A stretch of DNA of 64,000 nt from Amphiura filiformis (taxonomy: Eukaryota > Echinodermata > Ophiuroidea > Amphilepidida > Amphiuridae), in NCBI RefSeq assembly GCF_039555335.1, contig NC_092635.1:65747558-65811557 (forward strand). The letters run 5' to 3'. A model generated the notes under the pieces. It ran no database searches. It was not told the DNA's origin and saw nothing but the letters and a program-made list of their open reading frames with translations. The translations under genes were made by a program, and so were the position numbers. Positions 34,601 through 40,913 of this stretch are shown piece after piece. How positions within the stretch are numbered: the first letter of the stretch is position 1; the number at the start of each line of letters is the position of its first letter.

Positions 34601-36664
34601 TTAATTATTTCACAATATTTGATTTTTATCATTACTAGCGGGATACAAGGCTTCGCTGGTCCCCGCTAGATGAGTAAATGGGAGCGTTCACTATAACAGG
34701 AAGAATTACTGAACAGGTAGAATCATTGAAAAGGTACATTTTATCTTACTATTTCCTGATTAGTTTCTTACATCTTAAATTTTTCTTACATTTCCTTATT
34801 AGTTTCTTTCCTTCATTGTTTCGTGCCCGTTTCATTTAGTTACTTTAACCGTTGGCCTATTACTCGTACTTCTTTTGTCATTTTAATTTCATTTTTCTTT
34901 ATAGTACCGCTTCATGTTGTTTATTCAACACACATTTTTCCCGTATTTATTACGTCCTCTCATAGCGTGTATGCGGTCGTGTTCATCCGTTATCATAATC
35001 CTGTGACCCGTCCATGTCCCTTTGTGTCCTTTATTTTCTATTTATTTTTCCTTCTTTCTATATTATAAATCATGTCCACTGGTCTCTGGCTCGCATTGGC
35101 GTAGTGCGCATTACGCACGCGGCGCTGACGTGCTGCCTACCAGCTGCACTTTTTCATAACAAAAACTCAGTTTTTACCCATATTTTCACTGTTTTTGCAC
35201 CCAATTCTTGACCGATTTCAACCAAATAAAGTCCAGGCAGTTTCCCGTATATTCCTCGATCTCCCGTATGAATTTGGCGACATTTGGATCGAAACTGACG
35301 GAGCCTTTTACATAAACCACACACACACCCACACATACAACATTAGCCCATTTATAGTAAGATTGTTGATATTATTTTTTTTATTATTATTGAAGTCAGA
35401 AAATGGCAAGTAGAAGTACCGTAGTTGAAAGTTATTTTAAAGGAGAAAATTAGAAATTAAAATTAAAATTAAAATAATCAATTATTTTGAGATTTTCAAT
35501 TTTGGACGCGGGCGGTAAACAGGAAACTAATAATAATCAAGTGCGAGGCCATACATGTACATGTTAGACAAATAATTATCAAGCACGAATCACATGGTTT
35601 TATTTAAAACAAACATTTGTATGGTCAAACATATTTGACCATACAAATGAATAAAAACCGACCATATTCAAAATTCCTGCGCCGAAATTGTCCAGTGCAA
35701 TAACGTTGTGGTTACTTGTGCTCAACTGTTGTCAGCCTTCATCATGTTCATTGTATTACTGGAATGGTACATGGTATTGGACTCGACAACCTCGGCGCCC
35801 GGAAAAATATCGCGTGTTCAGAGACGGCTGTTTTAATTCATTTTTATTTACACCCCGAATTTGGACAATCACGAACAATTTTGTCCTTTCAAATTCCGCT
35901 GACATTTCTTGAAAAGTACCCCTAACTAATTGGAACCATCGGCATCATGCCGGGATTTGCATCAACTTGCGCTAAGTCTAAGAACTACATGTAACAGTAA
36001 AACCCAGGACTGCTGTCTTTTGTTAAGGGGTGGTGCAATAATTATGTGTCGGAAGTGAATTATAGGGGGGCAAAGATTTTTGGCAGGCCAAAAGGGGGGG
36101 GCAAGCATTTTTGGCAGGTCAAAAGGGGGGTCAGCGATTTTTGGCAGGTCGAAAGGGGGGGCAAGCAATTTTGGCACAGATATTTTGGGTACCATTTTAT
36201 ATTACGCCCTAAAAGGCGTAGGAAAAGCGTTAGGAACACGTTCAAATATGCAAAATTTCCTGCTCGCTGCTTCTTTCGCATTATATGATAAGACAATTTA
36301 AGGTTTTAAATTCGGGTTCCCCAAAATCTTGCATGTGTAAGGGGGGCAAAGATTTTTGGCACGTCAAAGGGGGGGCAAAGGTTTTTGGCACGTCGAAGGG
36401 GGGGCAAAGATTTTTGGCACGGCCAAAGGGGGGGAACAAGCGATTTTTGGCAGACCATTTTGAGAATTCACCCCCAGGGGTACACATAATTATTGCACCA
36501 TCCCTAAAAACTCACCAATCACTTTCAGTGAACCTGCCTGGCACAACATCTGTGTTTACTGGAGGAACAGGCACCGAAGTGGAACCGCCTCTGTCTTTAT
36601 CCTTTTCTTTAGTCTTGTCGGCACGCGACTTAGACACGGTTGACCGAGACATATTCTTAGACAT
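10359..36664 (-). CDS. C2orf81: C2orf81-family protein (DUF4639), nine coding exons
   Basis: This is a complete spliced gene on the minus strand. The coding exons in transcript order are 36664-36516, 33719-33557, 31155-31086, 16092-15830, 15301-15095, 14012-13909, 12614-12433, 11340-11219 and 10622-10359. They total 1524 nt, or 507 residues plus TGA. Every junction is GT-AG and every phase fits. The N-terminal VPVPPVNTDVVPGRFTESDW, then DVVGDIIDSAINVIY, QARDAILQIIEWQFLARDEG and DAWAQGSVPRHP match the conserved block of vertebrate C2orf81 (about 600 residues). A K/E-rich coiled stretch (LDELEREMEKKKKETQEEM) is in exon 5. An upstream in-frame TGA four codons before MSKN supports the start. The molecular function is not established; the family is mainly known from ciliated and testis tissue (general knowledge, weak). 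Intron 3 (15 kb) carries nested transposons in the opposite orientation. Confidence 0.88.
10675..10858. repeat. MITE family H, truncated copy
   Basis: GGGGTCCATTTCACTAAACTT and the interior CCCTGTAGTAAATC / CTATTACTTATGAAGGGTA match the full copy at 51490-51720. The right terminus is missing. It lies in intron 8. Confidence 0.8.
11219..11340 (-). CDS. C2orf81: C2orf81 coding exon 8
   Basis: Acceptor CTGCTCTTCAG|GTTCTG; donor CCGTTG|GTAAGA in phase 0. It encodes SVKGGPATPSARTMVSHTTI and ends ITPLPPPL; predicted disordered. Confidence 0.8.
11430..11757. repeat. Fold-back MITE in C2orf81 intron 7
   Basis: The arms of about 110 bases pair almost throughout: CCAATTTTGTGCCTATTTTTG with CAAAAATAGGCACAAAATTGG, and TATATTATAGGGGCAAG with CTTGCCCCTATAATATA. 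The ends are GGTGGTACTACACCC and GGGTGTTAGTACCCCCC. Confidence 0.85.
12433..12614 (-). CDS. C2orf81: C2orf81 coding exon 7
   Basis: Acceptor TTGTAACAG|AGTTCG; donor AAAGCAG|GTATGA in phase 1. It encodes RVRTRFTVVDPAVEEAHARL, then a Ser/Thr-rich part (GKSSTSMTRSAIPGD). Confidence 0.82.
12615..13908. other. C2orf81 intron 6
   Basis: The intron holds a two-copy tandem repeat near its 3' part (13558-13760). A 133-residue plus-strand frame at 13162-13563 has no recognisable family and overlaps the intron of the opposite gene, so I do not call it a gene. Confidence 0.6.
13558..13760. repeat. Two-unit tandem repeat with inverted ends
   Basis: Two imperfect units of about 90 bases (13558-13650 and 13672-13760) share ACTTGTAGGTGTAGA-like and GCTTCATCCATGTTCAAGGG sequence. 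Each unit begins with TTTGRCCCTTGAA and ends with TTCAAGGGCMAAAAGTAC, so each is itself an inverted repeat. Confidence 0.75.
13909..14012 (-). CDS. C2orf81: C2orf81 coding exon 6
   Basis: Acceptor TGTTTCAG|GTTCAA; donor CATAG|GTAAGA in phase 2. It encodes SGRPPGSKDVTYDDKGNVV followed by RLDPEKLPSH. The RLDP-x-xLP-x-H string matches the vertebrate family. Confidence 0.85.
14316..14502. repeat. MITE family C, copy 2
   Basis: CAGTGGCGGCGCCAGGAATT at the left and GCGCCGCCACTG at the right. The interior has GGGGGCAAAGTGAATTTCAG and TTGCCGCAAAAAGTGGAA, shared with the copies at 44.5 and 61.1 kb. Confidence 0.85.
14507..14638. repeat. MITE family G, copy 1
   Basis: CTGGTTTCATACTTTTATGCC then GCTTGCC at the left, and GGCAAGCGGCATGAAAGTAT then AGC at the right. 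The interior GCAGACAAATGGACACAATC / AAGGCTTG is shared with 48746-48886. It abuts family C copy 2. Confidence 0.8.
15095..15301 (-). CDS. C2orf81: C2orf81 coding exon 5
   Basis: Acceptor CATGCAG|GTGAAG; donor CTTAAG|GTTTGT; 69 codons in phase 0. It begins VKQPSKPRRVKFKPYRGP. A charged helix rich in E/K follows, probably a coiled coil, and then FFEHLPSSCHSILK. Confidence 0.85.
15830..16092 (-). CDS. C2orf81: C2orf81 coding exon 4
   Basis: Acceptor AAATCCCAG|AGCC restores the GAG codon from exon 3. It encodes PMPCLPDAWAQGSVPRHP, then a P/E/S-rich acidic linker ending DSEP. The phase-0 donor is CCG|GTAGGT. The open frame extends past both splice sites, but only this part is exonic. Confidence 0.85.
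16277..18379. mobile_element. 2.1 kb TIR element with repeated GTTACCCACGAATCC motifs
   Basis: TGGTCAATTCCAGC...GGGACAAAATTCTCTCT at the left end is mirrored at 18343-18379, about 37 bases with two mismatches. TATA lies on both sides. Between the ends, versions of GTTACCCACGAATCC occur at about 16466, 16644, 16810, 16828, 16980, 17168, 17468, 17487 and 17840. There is a shorter TTTACCCAC at 17152 and an inverted GTGGGTAAC near 18186. There is no transposase frame. Dispersed internal copies resemble the subterminal transposase-binding repeats of some DNA transposons (inference). It lies in intron 3 of C2orf81. Confidence 0.72.
18414..18808 (+). repeat. BEL/Pao 5' LTR
   Basis: Starts TGTTACCGTC and ends AACCTACA (TG...CA). 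An AATAAA signal lies at 18654-18659. It matches the 3' LTR with about one substitution and four small indels (4, 1, 2 and 1 bases). Confidence 0.93.
18809..19519 (+). other. BEL/Pao 5' leader
   Basis: Untranslated leader between the LTR and gag. It begins TTCTAGTAGAAAACCTCATC; I cannot assign the priming tRNA. Short frames here are not coding. Confidence 0.6.
19520..20782 (+). CDS. BEL/Pao Gag, N-terminal part
   Basis: A 420-codon frame. Residues about 30-85 form a charged coiled coil (ARALRRKIELERRELEIQHE and onward), usual for BEL Gag. Residues about 138-300 are five full tandem 30-residue units plus a partial sixth, each like REQLQNSQVTHYSQQGQ then SASGNxHAYGQRQ, rich in Gln. After this comes the Gag capsid-like segment (MKFDGDPLKFPSFMKSFE). 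The frame stops right where the next frame resumes the same domain, so one small indel near 20775 splits gag. Gag would package element RNA into virus-like particles. Confidence 0.88.
   Translation: MSGYKYSAASVSRSPSGFTSVSRRSNAIAKKAELLCRARALRRKIELERRELEIQHEKELLAIDTEMEVARAKMEVLDMREDHDGRRMSQVQSVDSLVEPVDKAASIEKWLEVDNVHPEDGPNDNDSSLFMYQTPLQREQLQNSQVTHYSQQGQSASGNQHAYGQRQREQLQNSQVTHYSQQGQSAGNNPHAYGQRQRDQLQNSQVTHYSQQGQSASGNQHAYGQRQREQLQNSQVTHYSQQGQSASGNPHAYGQRQRDQLQNSQVTHEYSQQGQTASGNPHDYGQRQRDQLQNRQDDHASQLSELTQLLIQQQIRASLPEHRIMKFDGDPLKFPSFMKSFEFGVEDRTADPRDRLNFLWEYTNGIPKTMVGECLHYADPQEGYSRAKELLIEKYGQGLKIAQAVLQRAQTWSEIKDHDA
19931..20405 (+). repeat. In-frame 90 bp tandem repeats in gag
   Basis: Units start at 19931, 20021, 20111, 20201, 20291 and 20384. 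The spacing is exactly 90 bp, except one unit with an extra GAA codon (93 bp). CGAGAACAG and CGAGACCAG starts alternate, which suggests two-unit duplication steps. Confidence 0.95.
20779..21936 (+). CDS. BEL/Pao Gag C-terminus and protease
   Basis: This 385-codon frame continues Gag after a frameshift. It carries zinc-knuckle-like clusters: CWHCHAKGERHNHLLVDC, then the canonical CFGCLEKGHTKSSC (C-x2-C-x4-H-x4-C), then CSKCSKNHPTILH. A lysine-rich linker follows. The aspartic protease region reads YAIIDEGCGAAFIDPDLC, where the usual catalytic D-S/T-G is D-E-G. The frame ends after GATAPLQTAVGG, and the LGWTVHG motif that normally continues the polyprotein is in another frame about 20 bases on. 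Nucleic-acid binding and polyprotein cleavage are the expected roles. Confidence 0.87.
   Translation: MNALAQFSTFMTETAGMMRSIHALGELNHTTSLQMLVSKLPYRLKAMWRNEADKIQYEEGRPIVFDDLVRFVSRQSRIASNPAFGSIGRRTDNKTDKPSNTSKPRKQAFATSVEESQKCWHCHAKGERHNHLLVDCRKFAKLSNKEKADLIFKGGLCFGCLEKGHTKSSCTVLLKCSKCSKNHPTILHDDDRKQAKDKQDKAKEKKQDKTKTSQNQVQVNTGAIGVQANTLMVIVPVLMKSESQDDRIKKYAIIDEGCGAAFIDPDLCESLNLRTKKTRLVISTLASKDASESSIVVDRLQVGGVDGENYIDLPHQTYVKSGIPVTLEDMPTQEDLEKWPHLRDIQLPEFPNTRNAIPRVTVIIGMDIPGATAPLQTAVGGPGDP
21965..22747 (+). pseudogene. BEL/Pao reverse transcriptase, first fragment
   Basis: The fragment covers the linker and the fingers/palm of reverse transcriptase. DGKVWYLPHHAVQHPHKPKV, VRVVFNCPVSFGGTSLNEQL, LLQGPDMTNSLYGVLLRWRE and MMADVEQMFYKVRVPQDDSD are BEL/Pao-type blocks. 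The frame is lost after SPSVASYW, where the family has Y-A-L-K-K; an indel of the TG kind at about 22739 explains it. The start at 21965 is simply the first ATG; the true frame is open upstream from about 21930. Confidence 0.88.
22742..23044 (+). pseudogene. BEL/Pao reverse transcriptase, catalytic YVDD fragment
   Basis: The shifted frame continues with LKKAANDNEQDHGKRVVEAV and the catalytic FYVDDFL (Y-V-D-D at 22816-22827). Two further interruptions at about 22950 and 23025 break the connection region. No ATG-initiated ORF covers it. Confidence 0.85.
23045..24226 (+). pseudogene. BEL/Pao thumb, RNase H and linker fragment
   Basis: A 393-codon frame. It holds the block SVLSRVYDPIGITSPYVLKA, then an RNase H-like domain beginning LHHFADASQEGYGTVSYLRY. 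TLPKLELTA-like PKLELTAATLAVK and FWSDSQTVLKYI follow, the latter holding the second catalytic Asp. NPADHASRG and FLWESE then lead to the integrase linker. It ends at a premature TAG after an indel near 24190. Confidence 0.87.
24227..24699 (+). pseudogene. BEL/Pao integrase, zinc-binding and early core
   Basis: The HHCC zinc domain (HRSNKHQGREH, ending CVVCRK) is split across the frame change and resumes clearly by 24361 with LAELRQKYWIIKAGVVVKNL. The core begins with NTGVDYFGPFLIK, whose D is the first catalytic acid. The frame degenerates after FTCLASR at about 24630. Confidence 0.85.
24611..25438 (+). pseudogene. BEL/Pao integrase core and C-terminus
   Basis: AVHLEVATNLDTSSCINTLR, IHSDNGTNLVGASREL (second catalytic D) and ASHHGGVWERHIRTVRKIL (catalytic E in WERH) are BEL/Pao integrase hallmarks. 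The C-terminal end after VGDVVLVVRQQCPKKRMVNG diverges from the family, consistent with a last frameshift near 25320. Confidence 0.88.
25439..27069 (+). other. BEL/Pao 3' untranslated region, proximal part
   Basis: 1.6 kb inside the retrotransposon after integrase. It contains a GC-rich patch at about 25975-26050 (CTCGGCTCGGGCTCGGGCCC) and no recognisable env. The frames at 26252-26467, 26379-26720 and 26846-27196 have no family features. Confidence 0.6.
27070..27982. mobile_element. hAT-like non-autonomous element inside the BEL element
   Basis: The core is 27078-27974 (897 bp). CAAGGGTGAAAATAAGAGCG at the left is mirrored by the GCGGGCG/TAAAATCACCCTTG end on the right. TATTCAAC directly flanks both sides (27070-27077 and 27975-27982). 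An 8 bp duplication and CAAGGG-type ends are hAT hallmarks. The left part has three direct copies and one inverted copy of ACCAGGGGCCACTTT (27100-27195). There is no transposase. Confidence 0.85.
27100..27195. repeat. ACCAGGGGCCACTTT direct and inverted repeats
   Basis: Forward copies at about 27102, 27158 and 27180, and an inverted copy (AAAGTGGCCCCTGGT) at about 27127. They form a possible stem near the left end of the hAT-like element. Confidence 0.85.
28531..28541 (+). other. BEL/Pao polypurine tract
   Basis: GAGGGGCGGGA immediately precedes the TGTTACC start of the 3' LTR, the expected place and composition for the plus-strand primer. Confidence 0.7.
28542..28930 (+). repeat. BEL/Pao 3' LTR
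   Basis: Starts TGTTACCGTC and ends AACCTACA, with AATAAA at 28779-28784. It lacks a 4-base ATCG and a 2-base GT present in the 5' copy. ACGTC follows at once. Confidence 0.93.
29257..29536. other. Intron 3 remainder, nothing recognised
   Basis: AT-rich intronic sequence between two mobile elements, without a supported feature. Confidence 0.5.
29537..31034. mobile_element. Composite hAT-like element with 8 bp ACATAAAT duplication
   Basis: ACATAAAT occurs at 29537-29544 and 31027-31034, bounding TAGGCCTGG...CTGGCCTTA. Inside are two inverted-repeat modules. 29545-29834 has TGGCATTTTCGGG ends and many GGGTACCCG palindromes. 29834-31026 has ends like CCAGTGTTCGATTTACC with repeated GCACCAGTGCATGTA. 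The second encloses a family I MITE (30555-30885). A short non-ATG frame near 30380-30540 (KTLASFWKSC) may be a gene relic, but I cannot assign it. Confidence 0.6.
30555..30885. repeat. MITE family I, copy 1
   Basis: TAAAGGAGTATTTCGTGATCC at the left and GGATCACGAAATGCCCTTTTA at the right. The interior TTTTTCAGTACATATCCACG is shared with 43552-43925. Confidence 0.8.
31086..31155 (-). CDS. C2orf81: C2orf81 coding exon 3
   Basis: A 70-base exon, too short for an ORF search. Acceptor CATTTGCAG|TGG; donor GAAG|GTAT in phase 1. It encodes WQFLARDEGEDRPQDDVTWQ, where W-x-FLARDEG is the family signature. Confidence 0.88.
31273..31286. promoter_or_regulatory. Near-perfect RFX X-box in C2orf81 intron 2
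   Basis: GTTGCCATGGCAAT fits the palindromic X-box GTTGCCATGGCAAC with one mismatch, about 120 bases upstream of exon 3. It could be an intronic enhancer or a chance palindrome. Confidence 0.4.
31824..32040 (+). repeat. Family E repeat, copy 1
   Basis: TTAAATGTTTTTGATTGGC, TAGGGTAGGTA, AAAGCTGTAAATTGCATTTT and GTCAGGGTTGGTCCTACTTT appear in order. The same order occurs at 32708-33540 and inverted at 48898-49086. The ends TTGATTGG.. and ..CCAATCA are inverted. Confidence 0.85.
32045..32712. mobile_element. Fold-back element family F, copy 1
   Basis: TTAAGGGCTGGGGTATGAAC at the left is mirrored, imperfectly, by the right end around ACGCTCATTTTGGATCCCTTAA. GGACATCAGAGCACATCAGA has a counterpart TCGACAGG..GTGCTCTCATGTCCC. 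The centre is CCATATCTTCAAT(A)TGAAAGGTCAAAATTTTC, so the arms are about 320 bases. It lies between two family E copies. Confidence 0.82.
32713..33543 (+). repeat. Family E repeat, copy 2, interrupted
   Basis: The same sequence as copy 1, but its ACAATTTTTTTAGG end is cut by a 617 bp TIR element at AATT. The tail resumes at 33526. Confidence 0.85.
32905..33529. mobile_element. TIR element inserted in family E with AATT duplication
   Basis: GAATATATGAATACAAAAGC then CACCTAAGTCCAT at 32909 is mirrored by ATGGACTTAGGTGGCTTTTG then TATTCATGTATTC ending at 33525. AATT flanks both sides. Comparison with copy 1 of family E gives the empty site directly. There is no transposase. Confidence 0.88.
33557..33719 (-). 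CDS. C2orf81: C2orf81 coding exon 2
   Basis: Acceptor TGTGCAG|GAAC; donor GAG|GTTAGT in phase 0. It encodes the helical core DVVGDIIDSAINVIYDNYIQ followed by QARDAILQIIE, the most conserved part of the family. Confidence 0.88.
33843..33988. repeat. MITE family J, copy 1
   Basis: GCAGGCCTGGAAAAAATTTGC and AAATTTCATTTTTTCCAGCCCTGC are inverted ends, with a central TCCCGGGAA. A related copy is at 53346-53514. Confidence 0.65.
34003..34352. repeat. MITE family D, copy 1 (G-run rich)
   Basis: GGGGCTTTGCAATAATTATGA and CTCATAATTATTGCACAGCCCC are inverted ends. The interior has GGCTCGCCAAAA/TTTTTGG modules and long C or G runs. Three related copies lie at 36027, 40077 and 40914. Confidence 0.82.
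34455..35550. mobile_element. 1.1 kb TIR element in C2orf81 intron 1
   Basis: GGCCCTTCGCACTTGATTATT then AGTTT at the left is mirrored by AAACTAATAATAATCAAGTG then CGAGGCC at 35550. The interior includes TACTAGCGGGATACAAGGCTT/CCCCGCTAG and a CA-rich microsatellite (ACACACACCCACACA, about 35320). No transposase is recognised. Confidence 0.62.
36027..36505. repeat. MITE family D, copy 2
   Basis: GGGGTGGTGCAATAATTATG and CATAATTATTGCACCATCCC are inverted ends, 10 bases from the exon 1 donor of C2orf81. Internal modules GGGGGGCAAAGATTTTTGGCA repeat six to seven times. Confidence 0.85.
36516..36664 (-). CDS. C2orf81: C2orf81 coding exon 1 (start codon)
   Basis: ATG at 36664-36662 begins MSKNMSRSTVSKSRADK. 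The exon ends in ...RFTESDW, with the W codon split (phase 2), at donor TTG|GTGAGT. It is basic and low complexity at first, then carries the family motif VPVPPVNTDVVPGR. Confidence 0.88.
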
Positions 36665-37260
36665 GTAGTTTGTTCACAAAAACGTTAATAACATTTGATT
36701 TTGTGTAAACTTGTGTTACAATAGTCAAAAGCATGCAAGCTTTATGTAAGCTTACAAAATTACATTGAAAAACATAGGTTGACAGTATTTTTTTTCAAGG
36801 ATTGATCAATAAAATGATATCACAGCAAGTATTTTGAGAGTTTGATATGTCTGCTACATGCTGAATGCTAATTCCATTCCTCGGTTATCAATTTTACTCA
36901 TTTTTATCATCATTTTCCGTTTAAAAGTAACAAATATTCCGTGAAAAATTCACCAAGTTCACGCCATAAGCTTCAAGATGGCGGTCGCTGTAACCATGGT
37001 CACCGAGGAAAAATGACCCCAGGTCACTTATAACGCAGCTTTTGATTGGTTAATTTTGATCATATGACAACATTGTTTGGATTTCTTGAAACGGACACAT
37101 CTCTCTCACTGAGCAGTTTGATATCGAAGACGAAAATCATGGAAGCTTAAAATACTTTATCTTTACTTATTTAATCTGTAAGTTCTTCCATTCAAAGACC
37201 AAAGTGTTATCTCTCGACTTTGAGGGAAGACATCAATGATTTCTTGGTAAGCTCATAAAT
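36665..37260. promoter_or_regulatory. Upstream region of C2orf81, possible shared promoter with ENKD1
   Basis: The region lies between the minus-strand C2orf81 start and the plus-strand ENKD1 gene. It has the YY1-type AAGATGGCGG at 36975-36984 and an X-box-like palindrome at 36990-37003. Plus-strand donors TCT|GTAAGT (37178) and TTG|GTAAGC (37247) could end a noncoding first exon of ENKD1. Promoter activity is inferred from position and motifs only. Confidence 0.45.
36990..37003. promoter_or_regulatory. RFX X-box-like palindrome
   Basis: GTAACCATGGTCAC: half-sites GTAACC and GGTCAC separated by AT, close to the RFX consensus GTTRCCATGGYAAC. It lies six bases after a YY1-type AAGATGGCGG and 326 bases upstream of the C2orf81 ATG. 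RFX factors drive ciliary genes. Confidence 0.5.
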
Positions 37261-40076
37261 AAATCCGTATAATTTTCCCAGTGTACTGTAGAGCGAGGTT
37301 GCAAAATTCTGCAGTCATATGACATTTAAAAAATAGTGCAATCAGAATCTGATTATTTTTGTTATGATTATAATAGTCCTTCAAGAATGACCCACGGCTA
37401 TGTGGGGGGGCTCAGCGAAGCCGAACATGTTGGCGAAGCCGAACAACGAGGCCAGTAAGCGAGGCGAAGGATGCTCAATACTAATTACTATAGTATAGCA
37501 TCCTAGGTAGGCATGTTCACAAAATTTTCAAGTAGGATATTTCACATGGAAATTATTTTGTTTAAAAAGGTGATTATTTCACTTAAAAAATGAGGGGTCA
37601 ACCATGTCTGTAGGTCAAAAATTAGCGAAGTTATGGGCAAATGCCTGTTTTTAAAAAACTGCACTTTTCTGCGACCATCATTGGCAATGCCTTACAATGA
37701 CTTACTGTACAAAAAAAAGCATGTAATGCATCATTTTTCACCACGGCGATCCATTTTACACAAAGGCGATTTTATTTTATGAAATCTAACTTTCACTGCA
37801 TGCTGGCTTCTGTATCAAGGATAAAGTACCGGCACTTTTTAGACTACGTCGTCAAGTTTCTGGTGTCCAAATTTCAAATGTTTGTATTTCCCTATGGGGA
37901 TTACACAGTTAAGCCATTGACTGTGAGCTACTGTCAGTTCGGCAAATCCGTCAAATCGGGATGTATACCCCGATCGGGATGTACATCCCAATCGGGATGT
38001 ATATGGCGCATTTGGAAATGAAACACGTGGGCAGTTCAGTATTTCGCTAACGCGCACCAGGGTAGTGTGTGACAAACACGCTGGCGGAAATTTGTTCATG
38101 GTTTCGGAAAATTTTAAACATGTTTAATCGATTCCTTACAAAATTTTACCCATAGGTTAACCGTGGGAAAAAAGGGTTTACAGAAAAAAAAAAAAGTTAT
38201 AGAGCCTCAAAGTTGGATTTTACGTTAAAAAACTAATTTTGTAAGAATTCAGGGTCCCTAGTTAGGTTGTCGCAGAAAAAGCAGGCCCAAACGAATGTGG
38301 CGACATTATAAAATGTGTTTCCAACATTCAGATGAAAGTCACGACTTTTATCTATCAAAAAAAAAAATAGAGCTCATGATAAAACAGTTTTGAAGATATG
38401 ATCTCGGATGTAAAAATGGTTGAAGGATGCAATTTTAGGCCTAAATATTGATCAGTCAAGTCGCACACCGCACAGATCGCATTAACGCACAATAGGCCTA
38501 CTTCATTCAAATTTTTGTTTGTTTGTTTACTGTTGTTTTTCATTGTTCGTTTGTTTTGTTTTGTTGCTGTTGTTGTTGTTTTTTTGTTTGGGGGGATTTT
38601 GTTAAGCAAGGGAGGATTTTGGTAGGGGTGCAGCTGTGCAAGGCAAGCAACTTTTAAGTTCGTTGAATAGATTCATCATGCAGGTTTGTTCAGTAATGTA
38701 GGCTTAGGCCTACACATTTTTGGATTGCTTTTTGACAAAGCGAAGTAATAGTTTACTCACTTTACAATCTTTTTTGTAGGACAACACATTATTATAATTA
38801 TGTAGTCAGTAAAAATTCACTTGGTTTTGAACAAAAATTCAAAATGTTTATCAACATTTAAGTTGAAAATGGAAAGGGTGCAAGTCAAAAGGGGGATATA
38901 TATTACGGATACACTTTAAAACGCTTTAGGCCTATTATAGGCCTAAGCTATAAAAAGAATTTAGAAACTGAACATTACAGAAAATGTCAATGTATGCAAA
39001 GGTCTTTTTTGCAGGCCGAGGAGACAATCAATTTTGAGCAGGGAGAGGGATTTTCTTTGGCATTGAATAGAGCGAACACCAGATTTTAGGAATGTATCAA
39101 ACTCACAGACAATTATTGCATAGCCCCTTCCGTTAAAACTGCGAGGACATTAATTTAGCCCACCCAGTAAATTATTTTGCCCACCGTACCCAGTAGCTCC
39201 CAGTAGGCCTAAATTAAGGGATCTCACCAGCCCGGCTCACCAGTAATCAAGTTCCAATATTCTGTTATGCGTTACAGGGCAGAGAGGAATAATTCGGCTC
39301 GTGATTTTTTTCATTGTTAAAATATCATGCATTCAAGGAACCATTTTCCTTCAAGTTTATGATATATCATATATCTCCGCAATTTTTTGGTAGTTGAGCT
39401 GCTCGGATTTTCCGCGGAAATTCGAACACAACATACACCCAGAGAAGATCTTCTCTGATACACGTACACCCAGGCCGTCGACGCACCCCCCTCCATTTGC
39501 AAAAAGTATACAAAAGGTCCCAAAATATCACAAATTGCGCTTTTTTGGTCAAAAATGGTCCCAATTTTGGGAAGAAAGTCCACTTTTCACGAAATTGCCC
39601 CCCTTGGGAAAAAAGTCCACTTTTCAAAATCAGCACCCCCCTCAAACAAAATCCTGCGTACGGGCCTGGATACACCATACCAATCTCTACAGCACATCAG
39701 GGCATGTGTTGAGTCGTCATTTGGTGAATTTTCAGAATTGTAATATTTTTAATATCTTTTTGATGCTTAAATCATAGGCTCAGGAGCGGGTGGGGGGGGC
39801 TCAGCTCCTTAATAATTTTGGTGCGGGGCTGAAAGGTATTTCCTAGGTGAAGTTTAAAAATTGTGATAAAATAGAGGGAAAATGGTTGTTTGTGACCTAT
39901 TTTGTAAAATTTCCTGACTGGGGGAACCCTCCGGGCACCCCAGTGTGGCTCACCAAAATGGTATAGGAAGCCAAATTTTAATGTCAATCTTGAACCAAAA
40001 TTTGAGGTATGTTTTTAATAGATTTGAAACACGATTTGAAATAAATGCATGATTTTCTTGGTTAGGCCTACACTAA
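37261..40076. other. ENKD1 5' region, no coding exon seen
   Basis: Mostly AT-rich DNA. It includes a GCGAAGCCGAAC-type repeated patch at about 37424-37470, CGGGATGTA palindromes at 37955-38012, and an A-rich/TTG-rich low-complexity tract at 38510-38590. A C-rich repeat at 39480-39670 has two TTGGGAA(G)AAAGTCCACTTTTC modules. None of the short frames looks like a gene. Confidence 0.55.
37955..38012. repeat. Tandem CGGGATGTA palindromic units
   Basis: Three units of TCGGGATGTAYA, pairing with each other as ATACATCCCGA. A similar cluster is at 42727-42783 on the other strand, next to a shared GTCAGTTC(G/A)GCAAATCC. Confidence 0.75.
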
Positions 40077-40165
40077 GGGCTGTGTAATAATTATTATGAG
40101 CCTTGGGGAGGGTAATTGGGGAGGGGCAAGCCCATTTTGGCGAGCCGAAGGGGGGGCACCTTTGT
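40077..40165. repeat. MITE family D, partial copy 3
   Basis: AAGGGCTGTGTAATAATTATT then TTGGGGAGGGTAATTGGGGA and GGCGAGCCGAAGGGGGGG. The right half is missing. Confidence 0.7.
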
Positions 40166-40913
40166 TCCATAACCATTAAGGTATAGGACATTTTTAGTTT
40201 TTGCTATAAATGTATTTAAAGGCCCATTCAGTGATTTGCTCATCCGGACATTCGTAAAAATCATCAAAATTCAGATTTTGGTACCTTTGTTTTGTCATAG
40301 ATGTGCTAACACAGCATGCGAGTGGTTCAGCCTAAAGCCGTGTATTTAAGACAATTTTACACGATTATTTAGATACTTACAGTATCTAATTTAGCTACAT
40401 GTATTTGAATGTGGCTTCAGCTTCGTCAGTACTGCTGTTTTCTTCGTTTTTTTCCCAAATTTGTTATTTCAAAAATACCAAATGACAATTTGAATGACTT
40501 ATCCTTCACTTTTAAGCAATTTATAAACTTTTAATTTTTTTGCACTGGCGCTGGGATCACTGAATGGGTCTTTAAATAATATGTTTGTACTCGCTCAGAT
40601 AGCATTTTGTGTAAATTTTACATCCGAACTAAGAGTGCTATTCTTTTTTATGCGCATTTTAGTGTCTAAAATGGCCCAAAATGAGGGCTTTTCAATATTG
40701 CCGTCCATTTCTAATCGTCACCCTCATAGACTTTACATGTAAAATAAAAAGGCTCATAAAAATTTAATAGCACTTAGTTGGGATGTAAAATTCACACAAA
40801 ATGCTTTTTGAGTGATTACAAATATAATTAAATACTTTTCATTAGGGGGCTATGTGGAATTTTTTTTTAAATGTATTCCTTGTACAATGACATTTCACAT
40901 GTCCATTGGAAAG

